Source of the DNA: Strix aluco
Taxonomy: Eukaryota; Chordata; Aves; Strigiformes; Strigidae
DNA: 64,000 nt
Reading direction: 5' to 3'
Assembly (NCBI RefSeq): GCF_031877795.1
Contig: NC_133933.1
Location: forward strand, 23,960,029 to 24,024,028
Of this stretch, positions 9,201 through 23,443 are shown in pieces; the first letter of the stretch is position 1, and each line of letters starts with the position of its first letter. The position numbers were made by a program, and so were the translations under genes. A model generated the notes under the pieces. The model was not told the DNA's origin. It did not search any database and worked only from the letters and a program-made list of their open reading frames with translations.

Positions 9201-11990
9201 CATGCTATTGTGTCACCGCTGACAGCTCCAAGCATCCGGCAAGGATAAGGCAGGCTCTGAAACACTGACATTTTTGGAGATGACAGAATAGATAGGCCTG
9301 GTGCAGGGTTTGCTGGCGTGCTGGCTTTTCAGCCTTTTGCGTATCAAGCTGGGGAGGTTCTGTCAGGCTGTTGAGGGCCACAAAGTCATCTTTTAAACGT
9401 GCAGATTAAGATCCTGCCTTACGTGACTTGAAGAGCTGAGGCTTGGGAAGCATCCCAGAACACACGGCAAGAGTAGGCGGCAGTGTGACATTCAGTCGTG
9501 TCTTTGCTGCCAAAACAAACACGCCCCTTTAGATAAGTAACACACACGAGCAGTTCTGCTGCTCCGACCTGGAGGGGATGAGCCGCAGTGGGGTTTGCCA
9601 TGCAGTGGTTTGTAACCATGAGTACAGGTTTTGCTGTGTTCAAACTCCTCTGGCTTGTCACATCACTTTGTTCCTTCTAGGACTCTGCAGGGAAACAGCT
9701 CCTGTACAGTATTTTTTCATTCCAACAAAGCTTATTTTTTTTTTTTTTCTTTTTGGTGGCTGTCTTTATCATGAATTCTCTGGTGTCTAAACCTAAGATT
9801 GAAGCTTTTAGTAGTGCAAATTTACCGGTCTCTTGTCTCCCTGACTAAACTTGTAAAGACTTGATATCTTGGAGGTCTCAATTTCTACATCAGTTTTAAC
9901 TGAAGCTGGCCAACAGGTTCAAAAGCTTACATTAGGAGAATGACCAAAAAAGGAACAGTGCTCACACAAACCTGATTTCATTAACTTAGGGCAAGTTTAA
10001 GAAAAAACAAACATATTTTTGCTGTTAAGACTTAGCTTAAGTTTAAGCTATATTGAAAAAGCAATGCCTGTATGACTATCTCACAAATAAAATTAATTGT
10101 AGACCAGACACATTTTTATGGTTACATGCATAACTACATTTGTTCCAGAGCTTCTGCTGGCATGAAAATGCTGTATAATTTCCAGCTTCTCTAGCAGGAC
10201 CCTGATAGCAAAAATCATTAATGCACACTAGGCTTAGGTTTTGAGGGTTTTTTCATTCTGCCTAAGAGGAAATCTTTAGATGAATGCTTAATTTCCCTCT
10301 GATTGCTTCTAGTCACGGTGACAAAGCTCTTTACAGCCTCTGACTGCTTTTAGAGGTTTATCAGGTCTTCCCAAAGTACGTACTCCGAGATCTATATATT
10401 GAGGCACATCCAGGCTTTTAGGTAGAGTTCTGAGATCTCACAGCGATGTCATGTTTTTAATTTAAAGTTGTCATTTCATAGTGTTTGTGTTTTTAGTCCT
10501 CGTGGCTCTAACAAGGAAGAGCTTGAGAAGGTGGGCTGCGTACAGGCCTCACTTTGGCATAGTTTGCAGATGTCTTGAAATGTATTCTTGAGAGATCTGA
10601 GCTGCCTGTCCCTCTTGGATGGCTGGCTGTGTCCATGAGAGCTCCTTCTCACCAGAGCCTCGGCAGGGTGCTGAGGGGGTCCTCACTGCCTCACCCTGCA
10701 CATCAGCCCCTGCTCCTAGGGGAGTCCCAGAGCAGATCCCAGCCTCCCTGAAGACAGGGACCAGCACTCTACAGAGAAGAAGGGTTTTGCCTTCCTGGTC
10801 AGCCCAGGAAGTGTACTGGATGTGGAGGGCTCCTTCTGCCTGTCGGAAGGACGGACAATGGCACGCTCACGCTTAGGGCTGTTCCGTTCCCATTGCACGT
10901 GTGTGGCGGCTGTGATCAGTACGGTGACTTTGTGAAGCGCCGCAGGCTGAGAGGATGCTGCTAGTTCATTCACAGCTCCATCTCTGGTCTCTTGTGTGGT
11001 GCCAGGCAAAATGCTGACATCTGTGCCGCGACTTCACCGGCCGTAAAACCGAAATGGCTGTATTTGTCTCTGTTCCGCAGGCTCGCCTCCACCTGTGAGA
11101 CACTGAGGTGGATCCAGTGCCTTACTGCAAGGTCAGAAGCGTGACTCAGCCACGCTCCAGGCTGTCCCGGTTGGTGCCTGGGCACTGGGGCTGGGGCGTG
11201 AAAGGGAGAGGAGCAGGTCTGTCCCCGTTGTGCAGCTGACAGCGTCACCCACGGTGGTGCAGCCACAGTATTCTGAATATTGATCTGCGGCCAGCAGGCT
11301 GAGCTGAACCCTTTTTAGGGCTTTTGTACCTACAGGTAAGAAATACGTGGTGGAGCCCATCGCACTGGAGAACCAGAACGATGTCAGAGCCTGGTGACAT
11401 CAATCCCCAACGCAGGACGCTGCTTGTGCAGCCCAGCCCAGCTGCAGTGCCACCGGTTATTTCAGATCACAAAGTAAGGGCCAGTCTTGCCCAACAGCTG
11501 CATGCGCAGATCATCCACGGGGTTAAAATAAATGCGATGTGACAAGCGGTTGTGTTCTCTCTGAAAGATGGCAGTCTTGCTTGGCTAGGATCTGGTTACA
11601 TATATATATGCATGATCTATTTTCCTTTGCAAATTAAACCGCTGTGTCTCTCTGGTTTTGGCAACAAGGAACTAATAGTATCTTGTGACTTTAGCCCTGT
11701 GCTTAGGAGGGGGATGTGACTCGGTGGGGTAAGCCATTTCCTGAGAGGTGCGAGACGTGACTTCAAGACCTGGTGGTGCGGTTCGTGTATTCTGTTCCGA
11801 GGAGTTGATAAGAGCTTCAGACACACAGCCTTGAAGAAAGCGGCTGTGGGGGAGGCGTAAGAACCTAGCAAACGCATATGAAAAGATCAAGGGGCTGCAT
11901 TTGCTAAATGCCAACAGGAACAGATTTGGGGTGAGATGCCCAGGTTTAGAGGGGACCTAGACGTAGCAAAGGGACAAGAGCAGAGTATGT
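6251..11990. other. Intergenic, upstream of MIXL1
   Basis: No gene, exon or dispersed repeat recognised. It holds short chance frames only, a T-rich run near 9729-9743, and a 10-bp palindrome GTCTGCAGAC at 6554-6563. Distal MIXL1 regulatory elements could lie here but cannot be identified by reading alone. Confidence 0.55.
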
Positions 11991-12007
11991 CTGATGGCTG
12001 GCAGCTG

Positions 12008-12125
12008 GCTCCCTACCTTTGGAGGGAGGGGAAGATCAAGGATTTGGGAGTGGGCAGGAGGTAAGAGCAGATGGTGGGGGTGGGAAGGGGGAAAGGAAAG
12101 GGCAATAGGGCGGAAGCTACCTGGA
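12008..12125 (+). repeat. Purine-rich (G/A) low-complexity tract
   Basis: About 120 nt strongly biased to G and A, with repeated GGGAGG, GGTGGG and GGGGAAAGG units. Low complexity; it may form triplex or G-quadruplex structures. No coding character, although one short frame crosses it. Confidence 0.5.
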
Positions 12126-15100
12126 GACAGGAGAGGCTGGCTGGAAGGGCAGGGGACATTTAGGGTTGAGTTTAGACACTGTTAAACCTCAGCCCACCTT
12201 TGAGTTTTGAGATACCCTGAGAATGGCAGCATGCGTGTACCTGACTCTCACTGTTGCTTCTGCAGTGGGTGGGCAGTCCCTCAAAGATTGCTGTGGCAGC
12301 AAGCCCTAGGCTGAAAGAATTCCTTGGTGCGATTTATCTCTGTGTCTTCTCTGATTTTATAGCAGGTGGTACAGAGAGACAACCTAAAGCCTCTATTTAA
12401 TAGAGCTCATCATGTTACTTTGCTTACTTGCATGCTCTGAACAAGGTCATATCCCATTCTTAGAGATATTTTCCTTAATGAAGAATTTTATAACAATTGT
12501 CGATGCAAGTGGTTGTATATATAAAATTACTGGGTTATCTGAACTCCCAGTAGCGTTTAATTAATTCGCTGTACAAGCAAAGGAAAAATCCTCAGTCTCT
12601 GCAGATGAACACAAAAAAAGCCACAAAGAAAGAAAAAGATAAGAACAGAAGAGCTAAGGAGAAAGACAGGACCCTGTTTACCTCCTTTTCATACAGCACC
12701 TACTTAGGAGAGGCAGCCTTCCAGGGTGCAGCCAGGATACACACACAGAGCAGGGCTGGCAGGGGGAGGCAGGATGATCCATAGCAGAGAGGCCACATCC
12801 TCTTTTAATAGCACTGAATAACAGAAAGAAAAGCTCCAAACAGTCCCCTCTAACTTTTTCAGTCTCCTTGGCCTTAGTGAGCTGTGTTAAGGCATTGTTT
12901 TGTACATTTTCTTGGCAGACTCCTAAACCGTTATCATCATCCCCTGCACGTGGTGAGGTCTTCCTTCTATCCCAAGTTAGCAAATGACAGTCACAAGATT
13001 TTCTGTTTCTGTCTTGCAGTGTTTGGTATCTGTGCATGAGCTGCTGAAAATAACAGATTATTATGAGAAATTTTTTCTTGGGTTTTTTTTGTTAAAGCTT
13101 ATATCTCGTGGTTATTGAGAAAAGGATCCAAATGTGAGGCAAATTTTGCTCCAAAAGTTCAAAACCAGAAGGCAATACATAGAACCAGAACTCTTCCGGT
13201 AAGGTCGGATGCCTGTTACAATACAAACACGGATCCACTATCTTTCTCTGCCCCTGGCTGCTCTGGTGCTATTAAACCCCAGGAGTCTTCCTTCTCTGAG
13301 TGGTACTGACTGGAGATTTCTTCAGCTGACCTCCCTGCGCTTCCCTGCTGCTGCTCAGGCACATGCCAAGGCCAGTGCTTTGGCTTCAGTCTTGACATTC
13401 ATTCTATATGTTTCTTATCTTCTTTTCTGGTTAGTTTTGGAGACGAGGGACTGTTGGTCTCTCGTGTATTGTGGCATTTGTAACAAAACCATTTTGGTTT
13501 GCTCTGGCATTTTTTTCTGGGGTGTTTCAAAGATATTCAGGCCTCTGTAGAGTTTGAAAGATTTTCAGCTTTAACATGTAGATGGAAGGTGGGAAGTTCC
13601 ACCTGAGCTGGGGATTTGAAGTTGATCATTAAATCAGTGGGTTTGGGTGATCATAGCTGGGGAGTGCAGCAGTTACTCTGCCATTTGATGAAGTGATTCT
13701 CTTCCATGCATGAATTGACTCATATTTCTTTGCTATTTAAAATCACACCAAAGAAAAGAAAAAGGAAGAAAATACCACGCAGTGAACCCAGTAGGCATTA
13801 TTTCTGTGGGTTATCCTGATTTTTGTAAGCCCACAGCAGAGTCTTCTGGTGTCTGACTCACACAGAAGCTCCATGCATTTGCATAGAAAAGTATCTCCAT
13901 CTTCCTCCCCCACTATCCCATCCTCCCGCCTCAACCATCCCAGATAAGCCTGCTGATACCATCCCGCATGTTGCCTCACTCCTCTCTGCAAACACACTCT
14001 CTAGGGCACGTCCCTGCCCTCCACCCAGGACTGGTGCCCCCCAGGCTGCCCTGCTCAGGCAGCTCTTGCCCCAGACCTTCAAAGCGCCTCTTGTTCCCTC
14101 GCCCCATTTTATATGACAGCTGTTTTTCTTCCCCTATTATTCAAGCTCAGCTCCCCTGCTTTTATTTCTGGTAGGGTTATTTTTCTATTTGACTTTGGCC
14201 CCGTTTGTCAAGGGCACACCCTTGTCACCTCCTTAGTCTAATCCTTTCCTTTGTTGTCTAAAGGTCTTCCTCTCTTTCCTTTTATTGGTACTTTTATCTC
14301 TTTCTCCATTATCTTTTAGTCCCTCTGATTCCTTCCCCTCTCCTTTGCATTTGACCAAGCTTGTCTTACACGTATTACTTGGGGGATTTAAGACTTTTCT
14401 CCTTGACAGCTTTTCTTCCACGCCCCCTGGAAGTTTCTCCGTGCCGCTGGACCCATGCCAAAGAGCAAATACATTTATTACTCCAAATGAGACAACTGCA
14501 ATCCCAGATCGAGAGTGACTCCAGGCGGCAGTGATCGCAGCAGCTCCCTACTGCCATCTTAGCCATCCCCCGTATCTTTATGAGACTATGTTTTTCCTCT
14601 TTTGCTGTTGTGTCTTCACATCTGGGAGGCTGTCTTAAGGTCTTTGAGGTAAGAGAAGGTATAAAGGAGTGATGAGAGTTTGCTGCGAGGCTGAGTGATC
14701 AAAAGCAGCAGCGTCATAGTGTAGGTTTCTGTTTGCAGTTCCACCACTGCTATCCTCTTTTGCCACCACCTTCAGGCTCACTGTCAATGCCTGAAGCATG
14801 ACTGTAGACAAAGTCTTTATGACAGTGGCTGGAAATTGCGAAACTAGGCACAATATCATGTCAATCACAGCATCACCTGGATGTTTTACATCGTGTCTTG
14901 GTAAGTGCCAGCATAACAGCGTTCATGGTTTTCTAACATTTCAAAAAGGCTGTATTTCTCTCAAATCTTGCCAGGATAGAAAAAGTTGGGGTCTTCAAAG
15001 GGCAGAAGTGAGACGATAAGGAGTTTCCTTTGATTAATGTCTCTTGGTTGAACTGTCCTTCCTCTGTGTTCTGTATTTCTTATCAGATAAGGCAGCAGGA

Positions 15101-18100
15101 GTCCTGGCATGTACAGAGCAGTCCAGGGGAAACAGAGAACCTGCTGACACTGAAAATCCTGACAGACTGGAGTGATCCTCCCTGCCCACCGAGCTTCATT
15201 TTGTGTCTCTTCAAACAAATGGTGATCTTTCCACTGGCTGCATGGAGCAGGCTCCTGCTTGAGGGACCAGGATGATTTCTAGTCGTGACATGTGAAGAGC
15301 CACACAGGTGCCCACACAAGCAAAGCCCTGTATCTTGTGCTCTTTCCTCATCCTAGCAAAGTGTCCAGAATGTGTGTGAGCACTGACCTCCTTCGGCTCA
15401 AACAGATCTTTGCATTTCAGCTTTCCACAGCAGCAAGTTGCCATTAACAGTGTATAGCCAAGTGTGGGCTGTCCAAACGAATACATCAAATGCCACTGTA
15501 ACTTGCCTGCAGGCCGGTTGCCGGTGGGAAGGTGCATGGCATGCTGGCAGACACACACTCGGTTGTTCCTAGAAGATCCCTGTTCCAGAGCAGGCTCCGT
15601 GCCTGCTTCCTCCTCTCCAGGCCTTTATGTAATCTTGCAGCAATGCAGCTTCACCAGACTCCTTTGGCTAACCCAAGCAGAAAAGCTGGTTTCAGATGGG
15701 AATTTTACTTAGGACCATGTGAAATGCGTATGCACAAAGAGCTGCAGAAGGTCTGCCTGACCTCTTTTCTCTCTCCACGTTTCCCAGGGTCAGTTCTCAA
15801 ACTCTTGCCAGTGTTTTCAGCAGATGCAGAAACTGTGGACCACATCACACAGTAGGAAAGACTTACTCTTTCTTCACACCGAAAGGAGAGCCACTCCTGT
15901 GAAATCCTCTCTGTATCTGTGGGTCTAGATTGCTGGTTTTCTCCGTGGAGGCATGTAGAAATCACGAATTATGAAAAAAGGGAGTCATGAAGTGCTCTTT
16001 GGAGCACTTGTAGAACAGCCATCGTTTAGATAATTGCAATTTTTTTTTCTGGGTGAAGTTTGGGCCATTTGGGAATTGACCACTGAGCACAGTATGAATA
16101 GGAAGGGGAAGGCTCAGTGGAAAATACCTTTGCTAGCAGTGCCTCCGCTAGGCGCAACAGAAATAAGCAAGGGATGTACCTGCTTTGGCTGGCACTTTTT
16201 TGGTGAGGAAATGCCTCCATTAGACCTGTTTGTTCGTGGACTACATTAGCAAAATACTCCTAGTGTGGCTGTTGCTATATAGCAAAGTGTTATTTTTCCA
16301 CCTCCTTACTGAAGAAAATAAGCAGTGCTTGTTAAAACAGAGATTTTGCTGTTAGAACTGTGTTTTTATTACAGCGCAGAAGAGCAGAGGGCAGCACTGG
16401 TAACGTTGTGGGGATGCTGTAGGGCACCGCTCTCCGTTGCCCTGCATGAAGCACACAGGCTACGTGTGCCTTGGTGAGGAGACGGTGTGACACTCTGCGC
16501 TGGTCCCCTCGTGTTGTGCCGCAGGGGAACACAGCATAAAGAAGGCAGCAGCAACTTTGGGGTGAGGCTGGAGAGAACTTCTGTGGTTGCCGGTGTCACA
16601 TGTTTAAGCAGAAATTCATCTGACATTTTGGAAGGGGGAAGGCAGCATTGATCATTCCTGGCTGCTGCGCTGGGTACGTGCCGATGCACTTGGCTCGAGG
16701 ATGATGCATTTTCCAGCATAGAGGAGTCTTGTGTCCATATTAAGGTCAGCTTGTGCCATCACACCCTTGAGACAGTAAACAGTGGCAGATTGTGAAAGGG
16801 GCTGTACCAGTAACTCCTACCCGTGACATTTTTGGCACGCCATCTGACCAACCCCCAGGGAGGGCTCTCAGACGGTGGTGATGCACCGTCTCCTCACATT
16901 TTGCAGCCTTTCCTGGTGAAGGTAGGCTGGACGTCCCTGGCTTGGCCTTTTAAATGGACTTCTTGCCAAGACAGTGGGTACCTTCAAGATGAAACAGAGC
17001 AGGTCAGGGAAGGAGTAAGACACTGATATTTCCTGATGAGGTCTTTTAGGATCTCAGAAGAAACCATAGCTGAAAACCAAATGATCTTCAGTCACAGACT
17101 CAGAGGAGAGGTGCAGTGCATGTGAAGCTGTGAGAGATACCTCAGGAAACCCAGGCCATTCACAGGGAGTATGTCCAGCAATATAGTAGTATATTCAGAC
17201 ACACGCAAGCACAGGGTGGATTTAGAAGTTTGGGGGGCTAGACCTTACACAAGCAGCACTGGTGAAACATCTGCACTAAACCTTTATTCATCAGCATTTC
17301 AGGCTCCCCTATTTTATTGTACCCTAGTTCTCATGTCTTGTGTCACACAGGCAGTCCCCTGAGCAGCACCCATGAAAGAAACTGAACCAAAAGTGTCTTC
17401 TGAATATCCCATGTGGAAGAGAACCAGTTACATACAGCAGTTACAGCGGCTGCTCCTATTTTTGTATCATTACATCTGTTGTCAGCCGACAGATGTGGTG
17501 ATGGAAACAGAAAAATTCACAACAGTTTGAATACTTTGGGGCAAAATACTTGATTAGTATGTGTGGTTTCAGCTCCACAGGCTGGCATCATTGCTAGCTG
17601 GACGGAAATGCCAGGCAGGCATAGGGAAGAAGCACATCATGTATCTCATCCTGTACCTCTCTAGCAGGCAGGGGAAGTAAGTATGTGGCATTTTACATGC
17701 CATAGTAGCCCAGGTGAGTTCATGGACCACTGCAGTGTGGAGGGCCGTCCTAGCCCAAACTCTTTCCTTAGTCCCTAATCCCCTTGTGTTAGCTACAGAG
17801 ATTGCAGAGTACAGGCAGGAGTTGCTCTGAATCACTGTGGTGAGTCCCCATCCTCAGGTTTTGGGGACTTGTTCCCAAACTGTTCTCCCTTGTGCTACTG
17901 CAGAAGGTCCTCAGGGCAGCGGTGTGCCGTGCTGCGAGGATTTCAAGCAATGCAGAGGTCTGTGCTGCAGCAGATGTCATCCACAGGGTTCATTATCCTC
18001 AATACCTTCAAGTTCTGGGTAAGCTTCCCTCAGATTCAGCTTTGTTATTTTCTTAATAGTGAGTATGGTGCAAAGCACTCTCCTGAAAGCTCTGGAAGCT

Positions 18101-21100
18101 GCTGGTCTGGTCCATAAAGGAGCTTGGCTGTGTGATGCTTCTCAACAATGGTTTTTACTGCACAGCTGCTTTTACCCAGGTTCCAGCAGCATCACGGTGG
18201 CACCAGTGGTAACAGCGTAAAAGCACTTGGCCTCTTCTGGTCTGGACAGTCATCTGTGAGGCACTAAGAGAGCTACCTGCTCCCTAGGTCACTACGGCTG
18301 TCAGTCACCACTGACCTGGGCCAGATTTGAATGCTGGGTCCCGAGATGAGAGATTTCACCCTGTCATGCTTCCCCAGAGGCAGCTGCTCTTCCTGAAGAA
18401 GTCTTTCAAGAGCATTTCTAATGGACACAGGAAAAAGAAGACAACACATCCCCAGGCTTTTGCTTCCATGCTGGTATTGCATTGCTTCCTGTGACCCTCT
18501 CTCCTCCCAGCAATGCATGGCTTTAAGGTTGCATAGGCTGGGTGGAATATATTTTAGAGCGAGACTCTATTTAGCTGTGATGTCAACTGCAGCCAACTAT
18601 AAAAAGCTCAGTAATGCTCTTTGAAAGTGTAACAGCTGCTGCTCTACACGGTCTCTGGTGTATTACCAGTCCGCCCTATTTCATGTGCACACAACCAAAA
18701 TAAAGTATTATAGCAATCATCTTATTATATAGTTCAAGTAATTTGGGACATAAACTCCCCAGAAACCTGGAGGAATTCAAGGTTAGACAAACTGGGTAAT
18801 TTTACACAGTTTGTTAACAGAAAGGTAATTTTATCTGGCTTTGCAATGTAGCCTGACTTCTACCTAGCACTTGACTATGTGCTCTCAGCGGTCCCTACAC
18901 AGTGACACCAGAGCAGCAAACCTTTCCTTTGGGCAGTTTTCCTGGATCCTGTTCACATACAGTTATAAACGGAGCTCTGGCAACGGGGCATGTCCAGCAA
19001 TATATCGTCCAACATATGAAACCTATTTTTGTCCTTAACTGCATGTGGCAACATATATTTGAAAACACACTAACGAGGCCAAAATTTCCCGTAAAAGCAG
19101 GACTGTTTAAGAAAAAGTGATTTATTAATCTAGAGCAAACAGAGAGAAGTGGACGACTGTGGAATTGTGCTAGCGCTACGCACCGTCACAGTGCTGCAGA
19201 TGGGGTCTCGGCTGGGTCTCTGTTAAGCACAGCCCTGAAACTGTGGATGCTGTAGTAAAGCCAATTCTTTTCCAAAATCTGAACAGTAAACATTTAGGAG
19301 TAATCCCACATTTCACTTGGTGGACTTCCTTCCGTTGAGGACCTTGATACATTTTCCAGGGATGTGTCTCTGTTTTACTAATACATGGGAAGGTTGAGGA
19401 ACCTGCCTACAGTTATGTGAAAGCCAATGGGTGGCAGAGCAAGAAGGGGAGCCTGGCTGTTCTGGTTCTGCTTTCCCCCTTCCCGTCCCTTCCCTTTAGT
19501 CACTGGGCCTGCTGTCTGGTGAGCTGACATTACCAGGGGTCCATCCAATCAACCAAATGAGACAGTTTGAACAACACAAGTCCAGGAAGCAACAGCTACA
19601 TAAAAAGGACAAGGAAAAGTTTCAGAAAAAGTCTCAGAAATGCCCAGTTTACTGTAGTGGTTCCTTGAAGAACTGTGCTGAGCCCTGACTCGGCAGGGTT
19701 CATCGTGGGGACCAGCCAGGCTGAGGGACAGCACCCTCCTGCCTCGCAGACTCAAGTGGATCAGCCAGAGTTCCAGGTCCCTTCTGCATTCTCGGCAAGA
19801 CTAAGCAGTGCAAAGCAGCCGCAGCATTGCAGGCAGGTTGATTTTGTTTGTTTTGTAGTGCAGACAGGGCCTTTGTAGTGTGGGTGAAGAACGGTGTGTT
19901 CCTAAGTGACGTGTAAACTTCTCTGACACAGGTTTGAAGCAGCGGTGAGCTCACCAGTCTGCGAGGAAATGGTCGGCTGCCAAACACAGCTGTTACCAAA
20001 GGTGTCAGGACGGTTAGGCAATGGGAGGAACGATTTGGCATCAGACAAGAAACGCGCGCACCGCGGGATGGGCTCGGCCGTGTCTGTGAGCACTGGCTGC
20101 ACCCAGCTCGCAAGCGGGGATGCGTCATCCATGAGGAGATCGGAGGCACCCAGAAATGAAAGCAAGCGGCCTCCAGTCCCATGGCAAGCTTGGGAGGGAG
20201 CTGGGGAGCAGCCTTGGGGCCCAGGCGTGGTGCTGGGAGTGCAGGCCCACCCTTCCCTGCCGGCTCTCTGGAAACCCCTCGGGCTCCCCCACTTTGGCGG
20301 GCGCTGGGTCGTTTATTGTGAGCAGGGTGAGGAGGTGACGGGGCAGCCGTTTCTTCTATGTACAAATGCACATGCAGACGGCCACCGTATGGTTGTTTAA
20401 ATAAAGTGATGCTGAAGAAGGGTGACTTCTGTCAAGAGACAGAGATGAATTTACATGCTACAGCGTGTAGCAATATGCTGTTGGGTAAGAGCTGGCACAT
20501 TTTTTGTGTCCAGCCATGTATACATAATGGTATCACAGGGGAGGCTGAGTTGCTGCGGAATTTAAGGTTGTGGGTTTTTAATGGCACCTAGGAAACAGGG
20601 TACTGGAAAACCTTGCACATTCAGTAACTTCCCAGCCAGAGCCTTTATTTGTCCTCTACTAGTCTGCAGATTATTTTGGATTTTACTATATCCCTTGATA
20701 ACTAAGAGCTCAGGTCTTTATATATTGAGCAGCCTCCATTCTAAATAGGGGCGGCTGAGACTTTTTGCAAAGCTTTTGTCTACCTTTGTCAGAGGCTTTG
20801 CGACAACTAAGTGGCTTCCACATTTCTAGAAGTGAGAGTGGTAAATCATTGGCCATGAGCCCATTTGTTCAAAGAAGAAAAGAAAATAGTACTGCAATCC
20901 TACACGGGTGACAAGATGAAACTGTCTCTTGTACAATAGCCATAGAAACATCAGGCTCCTCATGTTCTGACTCCCTGGCTATGATTTTCCACAGTGACCG
21001 AGTAATTTATTTAATCCTTTCACTACCTCTTTGTAGAGTCTTGGAGCTTTAGGGTGTCAGAAGGAATCATCAAACTAACTCCTGCAAGGCATTAGAAGGC

Positions 21101-21990
21101 AAGATCTTGCAGTGTGTCACTGGGGAAAAAAAAAAGAACTTTTCTTTCAAAACAGATGTTTTCCCTCTAATATATTTTACAAGTTGAGGAAAACAAGCTC
21201 TTTCAAAAAAGAAAATTAATTGAAAACTTGGATCCTTTTGCATGAACATGATGCTACAGCTGACATCTTATTTCTTTCACTTGTGGTTAGAGAAATTTTC
21301 TTCTTCGGATCTTCAGGCCTTTCCAGTAGTCTTTCTGAAGGATTTTTCTCCTGACTCCTAGGTGACTCTTAAAAAGATAAAAAATATTAGATATTTTGTA
21401 GTGCATTAAATTACTTGCCTCAAATAAGTATTATTTTCATCAAGCCAGTCCTATTGGATGCTCTTATTTTTGTGGGATTTGGGAGTCCTAATGAGGACCA
21501 GCCCCTTCCTGATATGACCACTAAAGCTTGGGGACTGCATTATTCTGTTAAAGTGATCAACCATGAGATAATTACATTTTGCACACAAAATGTAGTGAGA
21601 GGGGTCGGAAGGAATACCCACTGACCTGAATGCAGCATTTCCCACCACAACGATAAGGTTCAACCAGCAAAGATTGCTACTGCCCTCTTTTTGAATAGAG
21701 AGAATTAGCAAGAACCGGCTGTCTGTCGCGACTAACAGGTTACTGGGGGGTGTTGGGCACACTACTAGTGATGTTTGGGACTCCATCTGGCAAGGAATTT
21801 CCTTCCCCAGGTTTTGATCTGGAAAGAAATATCAGTTGCTGTTGTGAATATCAGAGCCTGTCCTCTAGCTGGAAAATATTGTTGTTTTGCCATTCTATAA
21901 AGGCTACTAGACAATCACAGTGATGGGCACTCTATGGAGGCCTGTAATAAAAGCAACACACAAAAGGAGATATTACATTCACATATTTCT
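12126..21990. other. Intergenic, no gene seen
   Basis: Unique-looking sequence with only short frames. A pyrimidine-rich stretch (about 14220-14440) and a GC-richer patch (about 20020-20330) with a 223-codon minus-strand frame stand out; neither gives a recognisable protein. No tRNA, snRNA or clear transposon was found. Confidence 0.5.
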
Positions 21991-22170
21991 GAGCCTAAGG
22001 GCTTGTCTGTACTAGAGATTATTACTTTTTTTTGCTGTAAGTATCTCAGTGAGGTTAAAGACGCGCTCTTCCTGCCTATGTCTGTATAGCTACATCTAAA
22101 CGAGGGCTTTTATCAGCGTAACTATGTCAGCAAAAGACCCAGCTTTTAACTCACATAATTGCACTGGTGA
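21991..22170. mobile_element. Possible ancient DNA-transposon (hAT-type MITE) remnant
   Basis: Contains phrases such as GGCTTGTCTGTACTAGAG and TATCAGCGTAACTATGTC, which resemble degraded non-autonomous hAT elements I associate with turtles, crocodilians and birds. Terminal inverted repeats and an 8-bp target duplication are not clear. The call rests on remembered style, not on a match. Confidence 0.25.
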
Positions 22171-22976
22171 GGCTCCTTAAGTGGAGGCCAGTTTATACAG
22201 ATTCTGCAGACGGAAGGAAACAAGAGAATTGCTCCTTTCATCATGATAGTGTTTTATCTCAGGGGCCTAGTGCTGACATTCTGAGTGTTGTTAACCTCTG
22301 CTATTTTAGGACTGGTGTGTAGGAGAGCATCATCACTGAATCAGGCATTCAGATACTTCTTTCCTGGGAATACGGTTCAGAAATCTGGCTGGTGAGATGT
22401 AATCACCTTGGTTAAGCATTTCCTTTGAGAACTTCTTTTCTACTTCTTGTGCTGTTTGTCCCTGATGAAACTCTTTCACATGGCAGCCATCCTGGACCCA
22501 GTTTTACATGAGATAGATACGTGATGAGGTCCCCAGTACTCCAGATTACTCCAGAACTACTTTAAATTATGTTAATATATCATTCCCCTCCTCATTCAAA
22601 GATTTCATTATCTTGCAGCAGAGCATGTGAAAGGAAGAGGATTCCCGTCTCCCTATGTTTAAGAGGAAAAACACATGACCTGTTCAGCAGCAATTCCTCT
22701 CAAGCATCAGCAAGATATGGACCAGAAGGTGTGTATATAAACATTTTAAGCCAAAGGGACTGGGTCAGATTATGAATGTGCTAAACGTGCCAGTCTTGAA
22801 CTCTGGCTTGGTGAAAAATGAGGGTTTGGCAGCTTAAGGAGATCCTGCCTGCCACTCCCTTTGCCATCTCCCTTGTTCACACTCCTCTCCTTGCAGCCCT
22901 TCACCCTGACAATTGTATTGACTCAATTGTTTATGGGGCTGGGCTGTGGACCAGATCTGGGAATCAAGCCAGTTTA
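22171..22976. other. Intergenic, no gene seen
   Basis: Ordinary AT-rich sequence between the possible old transposon and the GA microsatellite; nothing recognised. Confidence 0.5.
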
Positions 22977-22980
22977 AAAA

Positions 22981-23003
22981 GAGAGAGAGAGAGAGAGAGA
23001 GAG
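22981..23003 (+). repeat. (GA)n microsatellite
   Basis: About eleven uninterrupted GA units, preceded by a short A-run. Confidence 0.95.
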
Positions 23004-23423
23004 GGTGAGATAAAAGGAAGGAGGCTGCATTTCACTGTGAGATAGTATTACCACTGCAACCCCATCGTACCAAAACAGTCTTCTACAGTGATGGGGAAAG
23101 GAGCCACAGTCTCTCCAAGAGGAACATCTGCAAGCCAAGAAAAGGCACAGTTACTAGTACAGCCCATACACAAACTTATATTTGTGAGTCTGCCTTGCAA
23201 CAAAGGATCTTGTGTTACTTTTGTAAGGAAAGACGTTACTGCTTATCTCCCTTGAGGACAGCCTGCTCACAGATGAAGAGAATGGGAGGTCCTGTCTCAG
23301 TAACTTGTCCTATGCTGTTCATTAGGAAACTGGAGTAGGGGGGCTTTAGCTCAAAGTTTCCATCTTTGTTCACCAGCCTCACACACCATAATCTGCTCTG
23401 ATTTTACTATCCTTGATGAGAAG

Positions 23424-23443
23424 AAAAAAAAAAAAAAAAAAAA
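23424..23443 (+). repeat. Poly(A) run
   Basis: 20 consecutive A. No retroposon body is evident next to it, so it is treated as a simple homopolymer. Confidence 0.9.

Noticed and set aside
23424-23443. Poly(A) run as the tail of a processed retrocopy
   Set aside because: No gene-like or SINE-like body precedes it, and no target duplication is visible.
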